Shown: in pieces, positions 8,944-16,895 of the stretch | Position numbering within the stretch: the first letter of the stretch is position 1 | How the letters are laid out: every line of letters starts with the position of its first letter | Assembly: GCF_000196115.1 (NCBI RefSeq) | Contig: NC_005027.1 | Coordinates: 3,720,001 to 3,784,000 of the forward strand | Source of the DNA: Rhodopirellula baltica SH 1 | GTDB taxonomy: Bacteria > Planctomycetota > Planctomycetia > Pirellulales > Pirellulaceae | Reading direction: 5' to 3' | Length of the DNA: 64,000 bases | The notes under the pieces: generated by a model | Database searches by the model: none | What the model saw: only the letters and a program-made list of their open reading frames with translations | What the model was told of the DNA's origin: nothing | Position numbers and translations under genes: made by a program

Positions 8944-10368
8944 TCACCGCTCGAGACTGGATTTACTACGCAAAATGTGGTGATAGTGTTGTGCAAACCG
9001 GTGCGATTCGTCACGAACATACTGCAGCAAACGCAGTGCAAACGCGTTTTTGCTCAATTTCAACGGTTCCGAAATTCCCGGTCGAAAAATCTCTTCATCG
9101 CGTTTCGCAAGGCTAATCACGGTTGGCGGCTGGATGTCCTGATCCCGAAACGCCGCCATTGCCGCGTTCAATTGACCTTTGCCACCATCGATCAACAACA
9201 CGTCCGGAAAAGATTCCTGTCGATCTGACAAGCCGCGAAAACGCCGCGACACAACTTCGTAAATGCTGCGAAAGTCGTCGATGCCTTTGACTTCCTGAAT
9301 GCGAAATCGTCGGTATCCAGGCTTGAACGGCAACCCGTCGATGAATTGGACGAGACTGGCAACCGTTTCGTTCCCTCCCAAGTGAGCGATGTCGACGCCT
9401 TCGATCACGCGAGGCGTTTCCGACAATCCCAACACTTTCTTGAGTCCCGCCAATCCTTTTTGCGGATCGATATAAAAGACCTCGGGCTGAGCATGGGTAT
9501 CCAGTTCGCCTCGTTCTTCCAGTCGCTCGATCATATTGATTTCGTCGCGCAGAACCGCGGCTCGCTCAAAATCCAAAGCCTTGCTAGCGGCCTTCATTTC
9601 GCCTCGCATCTCTCGCAGCAACTTCGTCTTTCCACCGTCAAGAAACGTTTGCAAACGCTTGATGTCGCGGCGGTAATCTTCTTTGCTGATTCGAAAGTTG
9701 CACGGCGCGGTGCACTGGTTGATGCTCGCCAACAAACACGGCCGAAACCACTGCCACCGTTCATCGGATTCACTGATGTCAAGCGAGCATGTTCGAAATT
9801 TGAAGATCCGCTGCATCACCTGGATCGCTCCGCGAAGAGCTCCGGCACTGGTAAACGGACCGTATAGCTTCACACCTTTGGACGGTGGTTCTCGCGTCAC
9901 TTCCACCCGCGGGAATTCCTCTCGCGTGGTGATCATCAAATAGGGAAACGACTTGTCGTCCTTCAGCTCTTTGTTGTTCCGCGGCTGAATGTCCTTGATC
10001 AACCGGGACTCCATCAGCAACGCGTCGACTTCGCTTTCGGTTTCGACAAAATCGATGTCGGCGATGTCACCAATCCAATCGGCAGTGCGAGCGTCCTCGC
10101 TGGCCGCCTTTAAGAAATAACTGCTCGCACGAGAACGAAGGTTCTTCGCCTTGCCGACGTAAATGACCACGCCGGCGGAATCTTTCATCAGGTACACGCC
10201 CGGCGATTGCGGGAATGTCTTGACCTTCCGGTTGGCTTGCCGAAACCCTTGGCTGAAATCCTGCAACACTTTGGACGGAACCGCAGTATCAGACGACGCC
10301 TCGACATCCGAGGCAGCAGCCCCATCGTCGACGGGCTCTTCATTGATTTCGGTTTCGCGGTCGTTCAT
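8944..10368 (-). CDS. uvrC: Excinuclease ABC subunit C, short form without HhH domain
   Basis: Nuclease subunit of UvrABC nucleotide excision repair. In order: acidic N-terminal extension (1-~45), GIY-YIG domain (~50-135; SPGVYLMKD, VIYVGKAKNLRSR), Cys-containing linker (CLLASINQCTAPC), UVR coiled coil binding UvrB (~260-295; ALDFERAAVLRDEI), and the RNase H-like endonuclease domain (DIAHLGG, LLIDGGKGQL, ending RDESHRFAQHYH). UvrC usually continues for about 130 residues with a double helix-hairpin-helix; here the protein stops at residue 474, soon after the RNase H domain. The 90 bases before hflX do not encode an HhH in any frame I checked, so this is not a simple frameshift. Confidence 0.94.
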   Translation of the reverse strand: MNDRETEINEEPVDDGAAASDVEASSDTAVPSKVLQDFSQGFRQANRKVKTFPQSPGVYLMKDSAGVVIYVGKAKNLRSRASSYFLKAASEDARTADWIGDIADIDFVETESEVDALLMESRLIKDIQPRNNKELKDDKSFPYLMITTREEFPRVEVTREPPSKGVKLYGPFTSAGALRGAIQVMQRIFKFRTCSLDISESDERWQWFRPCLLASINQCTAPCNFRISKEDYRRDIKRLQTFLDGGKTKLLREMRGEMKAASKALDFERAAVLRDEINMIERLEERGELDTHAQPEVFYIDPQKGLAGLKKVLGLSETPRVIEGVDIAHLGGNETVASLVQFIDGLPFKPGYRRFRIQEVKGIDDFRSIYEVVSRRFRGLSDRQESFPDVLLIDGGKGQLNAAMAAFRDQDIQPPTVISLAKRDEEIFRPGISEPLKLSKNAFALRLLQYVRDESHRFAQHYHHILRSKSSLER

Positions 10369-10619
10369 TCGTCCCTGTTCTGGGCCACACCATGGTTACG
10401 AAGATGGAACTTGCATTGGACCGTGTGCATGCCCATTTGGCAACAATCAGGTCCTTCCTCGACAGCAGCGAATGCCGGGCCGTTGCATGCCGTTTTCGTG
10501 GGCAGGCTGCTAAAACGCTCAAACATACGTTCGCCCAGAACCGCTTTGTGGAAAACGCTTGCTGCCGCAGCATGATCCATCATCGAACACCCCCAATTGC
10601 TATCAATTGGGGTCGATCG

Positions 10620-11780
10620 CTAGCGAAGTCCTCGAAGCGGAGGTCCGGTAGGAGCATTGGCGGAATAGGCCGCCGGACCGGCTACACCGTAACCCTGCAT
10701 TCCCGATCCCTGCATTCCCGATCCCTGCATTCCCGCTGACGGATTCATTGGCGCCTGAGTCCAAGAGGATTCCGACGCGGGCACGATTTGGCCCGTCGAT
10801 GCGGAGCTGAACCCCATCGAACCCGTCGCAGTGCTACCGAATCCTCCCGGCGAAGTCATGCCTGACATTTGGACCAAGTTCACTTGGTTTGGGTTCGTCG
10901 TCGGCATCGTGAACAAATCGGGATCGCCGGACAACAATTGGTTGACTGTGTAAGAAGCGACTTCCAACTGCATCGCCAAGGGTGGACCGGCGGCGGGGAA
11001 CAGTTCCATCTTGACTCGGTGTGGCAAAACGACGTTCGCCGCTTCGTTGAACCGATGATCCGAAGAAACACTTTTCGCGACTTGCCGACCATCCGGCGAA
11101 TACAAGAACAAATTCGTCACGTATCCCGCTGAGGGCTCGATAAAGATCACTCGTTGGTACATACCCGATGATGTATGCACGGACGTCCGGACTTCAATCA
11201 ATCCGTCACTGCGAAGCACTGGAACCCCGATCACAGAACTCGGGTCCAATCGAGCCAAACCGATCGCTTCGATCAACCAACTCGGATCCACCGGCAAGAT
11301 CGAACGATTAAGCTGCTTCGCGTATTGTTCGTGATTGGCGTAGTACAACGTTTTGGAAGTCATGTTCTCCGGGACTTCGAACCAAAACTCGTTCTCGTTG
11401 CTCCCCAAATCAATGCCTGCTCCCATGATGACCGGGACGCTGGCCTTCATACGAAAACGCTTCTCTCGTTGTAGGTTGACGGTTGCATTGAGCTTTGGAA
11501 CCGCCGGCATCGACAACACATCCAACTTGGCTGAGTTTGTCGACAACTGTTGAACCACATCGGTTCGATTGACCGCCGCGGCAAGCTGGTAGATGTCAGG
11601 CGACTCATGCAGAACTACCGGTGGAGCTGGGAAGGTCGTGTTCGATACCGCCCGAACGCATCCGGTCGTCTGCGCCAGCAAGCCAAGCATCGCGATCACA
11701 CCGACCAACGCGAGGTGTCGATCACTCATACGAATCAATGCCGGCAAAGAGAACTTGGGCAATGAGAAGGTGGAAAGCAT
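10620..11780 (-). CDS. Predicted lipoprotein of unknown function (LolA-like lipid-binding fold possible)
   Basis: The protein has a hydrophobic N-terminal segment (VGVIAMLGLLAQTTGC) with a Cys after TTG, an imperfect lipobox, so membrane-anchored export is likely. The body holds paired beta-strand stretches (NATVNLQREKRFRMKASV, NEFWFEVP) like those of outer-membrane lipoprotein carrier/DUF4292-type half-barrels; that is a resemblance only. The C-terminus is Gly/Ser/Met-rich with three GMQGS/GMQGY repeats, visible in DNA as a 14-base unit repeated three times at about 10697-10738. I start at ATG 11780; TTG 11789 and ATG 11729 are alternatives. It follows the 188-residue gene with almost no gap, so the two are probably one operon. 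Confidence 0.75.
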   Translation of the reverse strand: MLSTFSLPKFSLPALIRMSDRHLALVGVIAMLGLLAQTTGCVRAVSNTTFPAPPVVLHESPDIYQLAAAVNRTDVVQQLSTNSAKLDVLSMPAVPKLNATVNLQREKRFRMKASVPVIMGAGIDLGSNENEFWFEVPENMTSKTLYYANHEQYAKQLNRSILPVDPSWLIEAIGLARLDPSSVIGVPVLRSDGLIEVRTSVHTSSGMYQRVIFIEPSAGYVTNLFLYSPDGRQVAKSVSSDHRFNEAANVVLPHRVKMELFPAAGPPLAMQLEVASYTVNQLLSGDPDLFTMPTTNPNQVNLVQMSGMTSPGGFGSTATGSMGFSSASTGQIVPASESSWTQAPMNPSAGMQGSGMQGSGMQGYGVAGPAAYSANAPTGPPLRGLR

Positions 11781-11792
11781 CGGCGTCAATTC

Positions 11793-12359
11793 TCATTCAG
11801 GGAGTTCGTCGACGTCACGGTAAATCAAATCAATCAATTCATCTTGGAGCTTGCCAGCTTCGGACGGGCCGATCGCCACCACTTCCACTTCCATCGTCGA
11901 TTGGTCCAAGTTGGACATCAGCATCATCGTTTCGCGAGACACTGGCTTCGGTGCGTCCCCGTCGCCATCATCACGTGGATCTTGTTCGGGAGCGCCGATC
12001 GGCGAACCGGTTGCGGTGGGCTCGATGGTTTTCAAATGTCGTTTGCGTAACAGCAGCAGGGCCAATAGGAATCGACTTTTTGCTGCCGCGGGTTGGTCCG
12101 CCATCGATCGCAGCAGTTCGATCAGAACTTCCGGCGGTGCAACTTCGCGTTTCTTTTCTTCCGCTTTCGGCACGCGGTTCTTCCACCAACCGATCGCGTC
12201 ATCCGGTGGTCCTTTCCAAGCGTCCCCGGCAATATCGATCCGTTTGAAATCCTCATCGGATTCGAAAACGACGGAATAATAGACCTCGCCTGGCTCCAAA
12301 GGACGATCGCCGACGCTGCAGCGGCGGGTGGTTCGGTTGATTTTGTATTCACCAATCAT
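11793..12359 (-). CDS. Conserved hypothetical cytoplasmic protein
   Basis: A 188-residue protein without signal peptide or membrane segment. The N-terminus (YKINRTTRRCSVGDRPLEPG) with Cys and EVYYSV resembles the small beta-rich domain of planctomycete hypothetical proteins; W-rich GWWKNRVP and a Leu-rich helix (LLALLLLRKRHLK) follow, then an acidic linker and a C-terminal helix. No catalytic motif is visible. It ends just before the lipoprotein gene on the same strand, which suggests the two act together, perhaps with this protein on the inner side. Confidence 0.75.
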   Translation of the reverse strand: MIGEYKINRTTRRCSVGDRPLEPGEVYYSVVFESDEDFKRIDIAGDAWKGPPDDAIGWWKNRVPKAEEKKREVAPPEVLIELLRSMADQPAAAKSRFLLALLLLRKRHLKTIEPTATGSPIGAPEQDPRDDGDGDAPKPVSRETMMLMSNLDQSTMEVEVVAIGPSEAGKLQDELIDLIYRDVDELPE

Positions 12360-12605
12360 GATTCGACCCTAGCAAAGCAAACTTCCCCACCGAAAGGCAG
12401 CTTCTGAGCTTGCAGAAGTAGCTTCCAATGGCGTATTTCGAATTCATCTCGCCACCGATATGGCGTCCCGGCTCACTTCCAAAACCGTCACAAGTCGTCG
12501 GCGCCGACGGACTTGGAATACCATCGTGCGATTGCACAACTCCAAAAGTGTGTGGGTGGGTTTGTTTCGTCGAAGATCGTTCTCATTGATACTCCTGGCC
12601 GTCTG

Positions 12606-13238
12606 ATGACATCCAATCCTGTGAACAACTCCGCTTCGAACATGCCCGGAAATTCGAACACGCCTGGAAATCCAAGCGTTCCTGACAAGAAATCGACGAC
12701 CTCTACCGTCGTGATCGCGGACCCGAAACCTCTCTCTCTCTTGGCCACCGCAGGTGTTCTGCATCACGAAGGCATGCGATGCATTTGTGCTCGCAGCACG
12801 GACGCAGTCTTAAAAGCGTTTGAACTGGAATTGTCCGACGACACCTCGACCTTGCCAAAGCTTCAAGTTCGGATTGATGAAGGCCATCCACAACCGGGCC
12901 ATTCCGATGCATCGGATCATTCGTCAACCAAATTCGCTATCGACCTGCTGATCTGGGATGTGGCCGACGATCCCATGAGCGTGCTGACAATTGTCCAGCA
13001 GATCCGCCAGTTCTCTCCATTTCAAAATCTGCCTGTCGTCTTGTTGGCCGATTCCAAATGGGCAGGACTCGAAAAGAAAACCGAAAGCGAGATCGCTCCC
13101 ACACATTGCCTCTTCAAACCGATCGATCCGAAGTCGCTGATCACGATCGCTCAGCACCTGCTTTGGATGCCAGCACTCCAAGCCACCCATCGCCAACGCG
13201 GCAGTCGCCCGACTCGACCGGGCTGGGTCACTCTCTGA
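12606..13238 (+). CDS. Receiver-domain-like protein (response-regulator fold)
   Basis: About 210 residues. After a disordered Asn/Ser/Pro-rich N-terminus the strand VVIADPKPLSL, the strand with LLIWDVADDP, PVVLLADS and the Lys of CLFKPID match in order the acidic pocket, phospho-acceptor Asp, Thr/Ser-like and Lys positions of CheY-type receivers. The acidic pair of the first strand is reduced to one Asp and there is a ~30-residue insertion (SDDTSTLPKLQV to HSDASDHSS) before the phospho-acceptor strand, so phosphorylation is uncertain. No output domain. ATG 12606 is chosen; an in-frame TTG at 12513 would add 31 residues. Converges on the gene at 13282. Confidence 0.65.
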   Translation: MTSNPVNNSASNMPGNSNTPGNPSVPDKKSTTSTVVIADPKPLSLLATAGVLHHEGMRCICARSTDAVLKAFELELSDDTSTLPKLQVRIDEGHPQPGHSDASDHSSTKFAIDLLIWDVADDPMSVLTIVQQIRQFSPFQNLPVVLLADSKWAGLEKKTESEIAPTHCLFKPIDPKSLITIAQHLLWMPALQATHRQRGSRPTRPGWVTL

Positions 13239-13281
13239 TCCAATCAAACTTCGATTCTGACCATGAATGAAACCCGATCCA

Positions 13282-13596
13282 TCATTCAGGTTTGGGGTCA
13301 ATCACGTCTTCCACCCACGACTTCGCACGCATCATCGTGGGGAAACCAATCGTCGGTGCGGATAGCATCGCCACGTGCCGCAGATCATCCGGCGTGCAAC
13401 CCGCCTCGAGCGCTTTGCGACAATGAGAATGCGCGGCACCTTCCAAACCTGCGCCCAAGGAAATCGCCAATTTGACCAGCGCCACCTCGCGGTCATTCAA
13501 AGGCCCCGACTCTCGAGCGGCCTTGCCCAAGTCCTCATAAGCACGCATGTATTCAGGGTGATCAGCATGCATCTGGCGGTAACGTTTAGGAATCAT
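13282..13596 (-). CDS. Carboxymuconolactone decarboxylase-like (AhpD fold) protein
   Basis: A 104-residue all-helical protein of the CMD/AhpD-like family. LNDREVALVKLAISLGAGLEGAAHSHCRKALEAG followed by DDLRHVAMLSAPTIGFP fits the core two helices. In AhpD the active site is a CxxC plus His/Glu; here only one Cys is present in the motif (AHSHC) so the disulphide reductase chemistry of AhpD is unlikely, and the reaction is unknown. The ATG at 13594-13596 overlaps the stop of the cobA-hemD fusion (13593-13595, ATGA arrangement), so its translation is coupled to sirohaem/haem synthesis genes. Confidence 0.82.
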   Translation of the reverse strand: MIPKRYRQMHADHPEYMRAYEDLGKAARESGPLNDREVALVKLAISLGAGLEGAAHSHCRKALEAGCTPDDLRHVAMLSAPTIGFPTMMRAKSWVEDVIDPKPE

Positions 13597-15125
13597 GTTG
13601 TCTCCGCGTCTAGAATCGCTTGGGTCAAAGATTGCATTGTGGCAGACGCAGCGACCGCGTCGACGCGCCATCCCAATTCGCGAACGGTTTGGGCGGTCAG
13701 CGGACTGATCACCGCGATTCTGGTCTCGCCGATGAAATCACCCAACCAACGGTGAACATTCCTCGCTGTCGCGGGACTGGTCAACGTGATCCAGTCCAGT
13801 GGTTGCTCGTCGATTTTGCCGCGTGTCGCTGGATCCATCTCGGGCACGTCCCAGTTCTCATAAGCGACCACCTCACGCACTTGAGTGCCTGAGGCACGCA
13901 AGCCATCCGTGACGACATCTCGGCCACGCTGAGTCCGCACAACCAAAGTTGACTTCAGTGGTGGTTCGGCGTTTTGCAAAGTCGTCAACAATGCGTCCGC
14001 ATCAAAAGACTCGGGGATCCAGTCAGCTCGCAAATGATAGGTTGCCAAGACATTCGCCGTCGCGTCACCGACAACCGCGATCTTCAGACCGCCCAAGCAA
14101 CGCATGTCACGGCCGACATCGAGCAAACGATCTAGAAAACTCTTCACGCCGTTGCGGCTCGTGAAGACCAACGAATCAAAAGTCTCGATCTGATCAATCG
14201 CAGCATCCACTTCCGACCAGTCATCCGGCGGGCAAATCTTGATCGCCGGTTGCACGATCACGTTGGCCCCCAATTCTTCGAGCGGTTTTGCCAACTGGTT
14301 CGCTTGGTCCTTCGGACGTGTGACCAAGACATTTTTTCCCGAGAGCGGTCGACGGCTGAACCAATCCATCGACTCAGCCAACCCAGTGACCTCGCCAACA
14401 ATCGTGATCACCGGCGGACGAAATTTGCTGGCGGGAGTCAGGTGCCCGGCGACCTCGTCCAACCGACATTGAATCTTCTGCTGGTCCGGCAAACTGCATC
14501 GCCGCAGAATTGCGCAGGGTGTCTTGGGATCCTTGCCGCTGCCAATCAACGCGTCAGTCCACTGCTTCGCCGTCGTGACTCCCATATAGATCACCAACGT
14601 TCCGGGAAATCTTGCCAGTGCTGGCCAATCCAAATCCGATTTTGCCTTGCCTGGTTCCTCGTGACCGGTCACCAAAGCCACCGCCGAGGCAATTCCGCGA
14701 TGCGTGATCGGAATGCCCGCATACGATCCCGCCGCCAATGCCGCGGTGATTCCCGGGACGATCTCAAACGGAATCCGCTCCGCCTTCAACGCGTTGACCT
14801 CTTCGCTGGTCCTGGCGAACACCGCCGGGTCGCCCCCCTTCAGACGCACGACACGTTTGCCCTCTTTGGCGTGCCGGATCATCTCGGCGATGATTTCATC
14901 CTGCTTCCAAATACGAGATTGGCCATGCTTGCCGACGCATTGATGAACCGCCTGCGGGGCGTGCACCAGCATTTCGACATTGCTCAGCCCGTCGTAAAGG
15001 ACGACCTCGCAATCCTGCAGGCATTCGCGTCCGCGGAGTGTCAGCAGTCCGGGGTGGCCGGGTCCTGCCCCCACCAATGCGACGAATCCCGGTGTTGTTT
15101 CAGAAAGAGCAAGTTCAGAATTCAA
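13593..15125 (-). CDS. cobA-hemD: Uroporphyrinogen-III C-methyltransferase / uroporphyrinogen-III synthase fusion
   Basis: Bifunctional tetrapyrrole enzyme of 510 residues. Residues ~10-250 are the SAM-dependent uroporphyrinogen-III methyltransferase (VGAGPGHPGLLTLRG, VVRLKGGDPAVFAR, VPGITAALAAGSYAGIPITHR, GTLVIYMGV), feeding sirohaem and thus sulphite/nitrite reductases. Residues ~260-505 are HemD (GKNVLVTRPKDQANQLAKPLEELGA, LVFTSRNGVKSFL, WITLTSPATARN, AVISPLTAQTVRELG), which closes hydroxymethylbilane to uroporphyrinogen III. Such fusions are known in several bacterial groups. The start is a TTG (15123-15125); no ATG or GTG lies before the conserved domain. A coupled CMD-like gene follows. 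Confidence 0.95.
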   Translation of the reverse strand: MNSELALSETTPGFVALVGAGPGHPGLLTLRGRECLQDCEVVLYDGLSNVEMLVHAPQAVHQCVGKHGQSRIWKQDEIIAEMIRHAKEGKRVVRLKGGDPAVFARTSEEVNALKAERIPFEIVPGITAALAAGSYAGIPITHRGIASAVALVTGHEEPGKAKSDLDWPALARFPGTLVIYMGVTTAKQWTDALIGSGKDPKTPCAILRRCSLPDQQKIQCRLDEVAGHLTPASKFRPPVITIVGEVTGLAESMDWFSRRPLSGKNVLVTRPKDQANQLAKPLEELGANVIVQPAIKICPPDDWSEVDAAIDQIETFDSLVFTSRNGVKSFLDRLLDVGRDMRCLGGLKIAVVGDATANVLATYHLRADWIPESFDADALLTTLQNAEPPLKSTLVVRTQRGRDVVTDGLRASGTQVREVVAYENWDVPEMDPATRGKIDEQPLDWITLTSPATARNVHRWLGDFIGETRIAVISPLTAQTVRELGWRVDAVAASATMQSLTQAILDAETT

Positions 15126-15290
15126 GGAGTTGAAGCTTTTTCGCGATAAATAAGGTTGGAAAACAAGATTATGGAACTTCTCCGTTGACCTGGACAGTCG
15201 GCTGAATGGACGTCATACTCCTCGATTCCAAATTTTGACCAATTTGATCCGTTCCCTACCTAAGCGTGTCCGCCGGACACTCCGAGCGAA

Positions 15291-15563
15291 ATGCCAAACA
15301 CTTCAAGCGCCTCGAAACGTCTGCGTCAAAACGAAAAACGTCGTTTGCTCAATCGTGCCACTCGTAGCAACATGCGATCGACGATTCGCCGTGTCCGTGA
15401 AGCTGTCGAAAACAACGATCTGGAAACTGCCAAGAACGAGTTCAAAGTCGCTCAAAAGAAACTGGACCGTGCCGCAGCGAACAACTTGATCCACAAGAAC
15501 GCTGCTGCTCGCACCAAGAGCCGACTGAACAACCTGATCAAGAACGCAGCTCAAACCGCCTGA
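15291..15563 (+). CDS. rpsT: Ribosomal protein bS20
   Basis: A 90-residue, very basic helical protein that binds 16S rRNA early in 30S assembly. SSASKRLRQNEKRRLLNRA at the N-terminus, RSTIRRVREAV and the C-terminal IHKNAAARTKSRLN are diagnostic of bS20. Length matches the family. It is monocistronic: 165 bases separate it from the divergent cobA-hemD gene and an intrinsic terminator follows at 15638. Confidence 0.97.
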   Translation: MPNTSSASKRLRQNEKRRLLNRATRSNMRSTIRRVREAVENNDLETAKNEFKVAQKKLDRAAANNLIHKNAAARTKSRLNNLIKNAAQTA

Positions 15564-15637
15564 TTCGGGCCAATTTTTTGGCCAGCGTCGCGAATCCCCG
15601 CTGACCGGCCACTAAATCTGAGACCACGAAATCACCC

Positions 15638-15665
15638 AAAGGTCCTGTTCCGTCAGGACCTTTTT
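15638..15665 (+). terminator. Rho-independent terminator of rpsT
   Basis: GGTCCTG (15641-15647) and CAGGACC (15654-15660) form a perfect 7-bp stem with a 6-base loop, extended by AAA/TTT, and are followed by five T residues (15661-15665). It sits 75 bases after the rpsT stop. Confidence 0.9.
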
Positions 15666-15791
15666 CGATGCGCGGTCGAAATCTGGCGCAAAATGCTGCC
15701 TCAGATCGATCTGGGCAGAGATCCGGCGAAGATCCAGCAGACTGTCACTGGGTCGCCGGTCACACGGCACTCCTCAGAACTGCCGCTCGGC

Positions 15792-16535
15792 TCAAGCGTT
15801 CTGGTCAGCCGCCAATTCCGCCGCGGCCAATCCTCTCGCTCGCTGCCGCCAAATGTGCCTGGGCACCAAAACCGACAGCAACACAGCGGCAATCACCGAT
15901 GTGACCAAACCCAACCAACGAGTCAAACTCGAGCCGGTCGCCCCAGAGACCCCAGCCTCAGCCACGGTGCTCATCGTTTCGGTCGCCATCGCTCCGCAAT
16001 GAACCCACAGCAACTGCGGCCCGGCAGCCAACAACGCCGCGGCCAAGTACGGAACCTGACGTGCTCGGGAAGCTCCCATCGTGTAGCTGATGATCGTCGT
16101 TGGAATTGGCGACAAACGCACCAACAAATGCGTTCCTAAATTTGCTTCGCGAGCCCCCGACCGAATGATCCGCAGAGCTTCTCGCCATGACGCGTCGGTC
16201 CCTTCCGCCTCAACATCGATCGAAGAATGCCCCAGCGACCACCGGCCTAAGTGATAGTTCACCCAAGCCGACACGACCGCGGTGACAGCAAGCGTTGGCC
16301 CACCAACCATCAGGCCAAAGACTGATCCCGCCGCAATGGACACAAACGTTTTAGGAACGAACAGACACATCGCCAACGTTCCCAATACCACAAACGCCAA
16401 CGGCCCCGCATCGCGACCGACATTCAACCAGTCACCAGCCAACTCAACCCCGACACCGCTGACCAGCCCGCACACGCCGACAATGACCAACACCATCGGC
16501 AGCAAACGCCTCGCGATCTGTGCTGAACGTTTCAA
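15792..16535 (-). CDS. TVP38/TMEM64 (DedA-like SNARE-associated) family membrane protein
   Basis: About 247 residues, with several membrane helices (MVLVIVGVCGLV, FVVLGTLAMCLFV, LLWVHCGAMA region, VTSVIAAVLLSVLV). The VTT/SNARE-associated core includes VPKTFVSIAAGSVFG and the later RLSPIPTTIISYTMGAS, matching the (F/Y)xxR...G/P motif of DedA/TVP38 proteins, proposed lipid scramblase or transporter-like proteins. The start is uncertain: the frame is open further upstream to 16670, but that stretch overlaps a fragment of a DUF1552 gene. A TTG at 16533-16535 overlaps the fragment's TGA as TTGA and is my choice; ATG at about 16500 is another. Confidence 0.8.
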   Translation of the reverse strand: MKRSAQIARRLLPMVLVIVGVCGLVSGVGVELAGDWLNVGRDAGPLAFVVLGTLAMCLFVPKTFVSIAAGSVFGLMVGGPTLAVTAVVSAWVNYHLGRWSLGHSSIDVEAEGTDASWREALRIIRSGAREANLGTHLLVRLSPIPTTIISYTMGASRARQVPYLAAALLAAGPQLLWVHCGAMATETMSTVAEAGVSGATGSSLTRWLGLVTSVIAAVLLSVLVPRHIWRQRARGLAAAELAADQNA

Positions 16536-16645
16536 ACCTTTGCCTGTCCCAATCCTTGTAACATACCGTCGCGATCGCCAACACGATCCGCGTCCGCTTC
16601 CATCCGCTTCATCATCCACAGATGAAGGCTGCACAGCGGCGTACC
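16532..16645 (-). pseudogene. 3'-terminal fragment of a DUF1552 gene
   Basis: Reading on the minus strand, 37 codons ending in TGA at 16532-16534 encode GTPLC, LHLWMMKRM, ADADRVGD and MLQGLG, which align without gaps to the C-terminus of the intact DUF1552 protein at 18527 (GTPLCNLYLWMMKQMGANAD, then LQGLG). The frame stays open upstream but loses similarity. The rest of the gene is absent, so this is a remnant. Its stop overlaps the likely TTG start of the TVP38 gene. Confidence 0.7.
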
Positions 16646-16895
16646 AACACCACCGCGAGCATTTCGCCACGCGTGAACGAGCCGATACGAATCAACTCGC
16701 ACCGCCCCAACAACAAACCCGACGGTGCCACGCTTGATGTTACCAGCAACGAAAACTCGAGTCTCGTTCCCTCACTCAAACCGCCTGCTTTCAACGGCTT
16801 CCTAGGCCAATTCAAGGTCCGGTTCTCAAACGGTGCTGTTCAGCGACGGCTACAATGTGGGCCCACCATCAACTGCCCCACCTAATCTGAGTGCC

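Noticed and set aside
10697-10738. Short tandem DNA repeat
   Set aside because: The three 14-base units encode GMQGS/GMQGY inside the lipoprotein C-terminus, so they are coding repeats.
14250-15149. 299-codon plus-strand frame
   Set aside because: Antisense of the cobA-hemD fusion; Arg/His/Gln-rich shadow.
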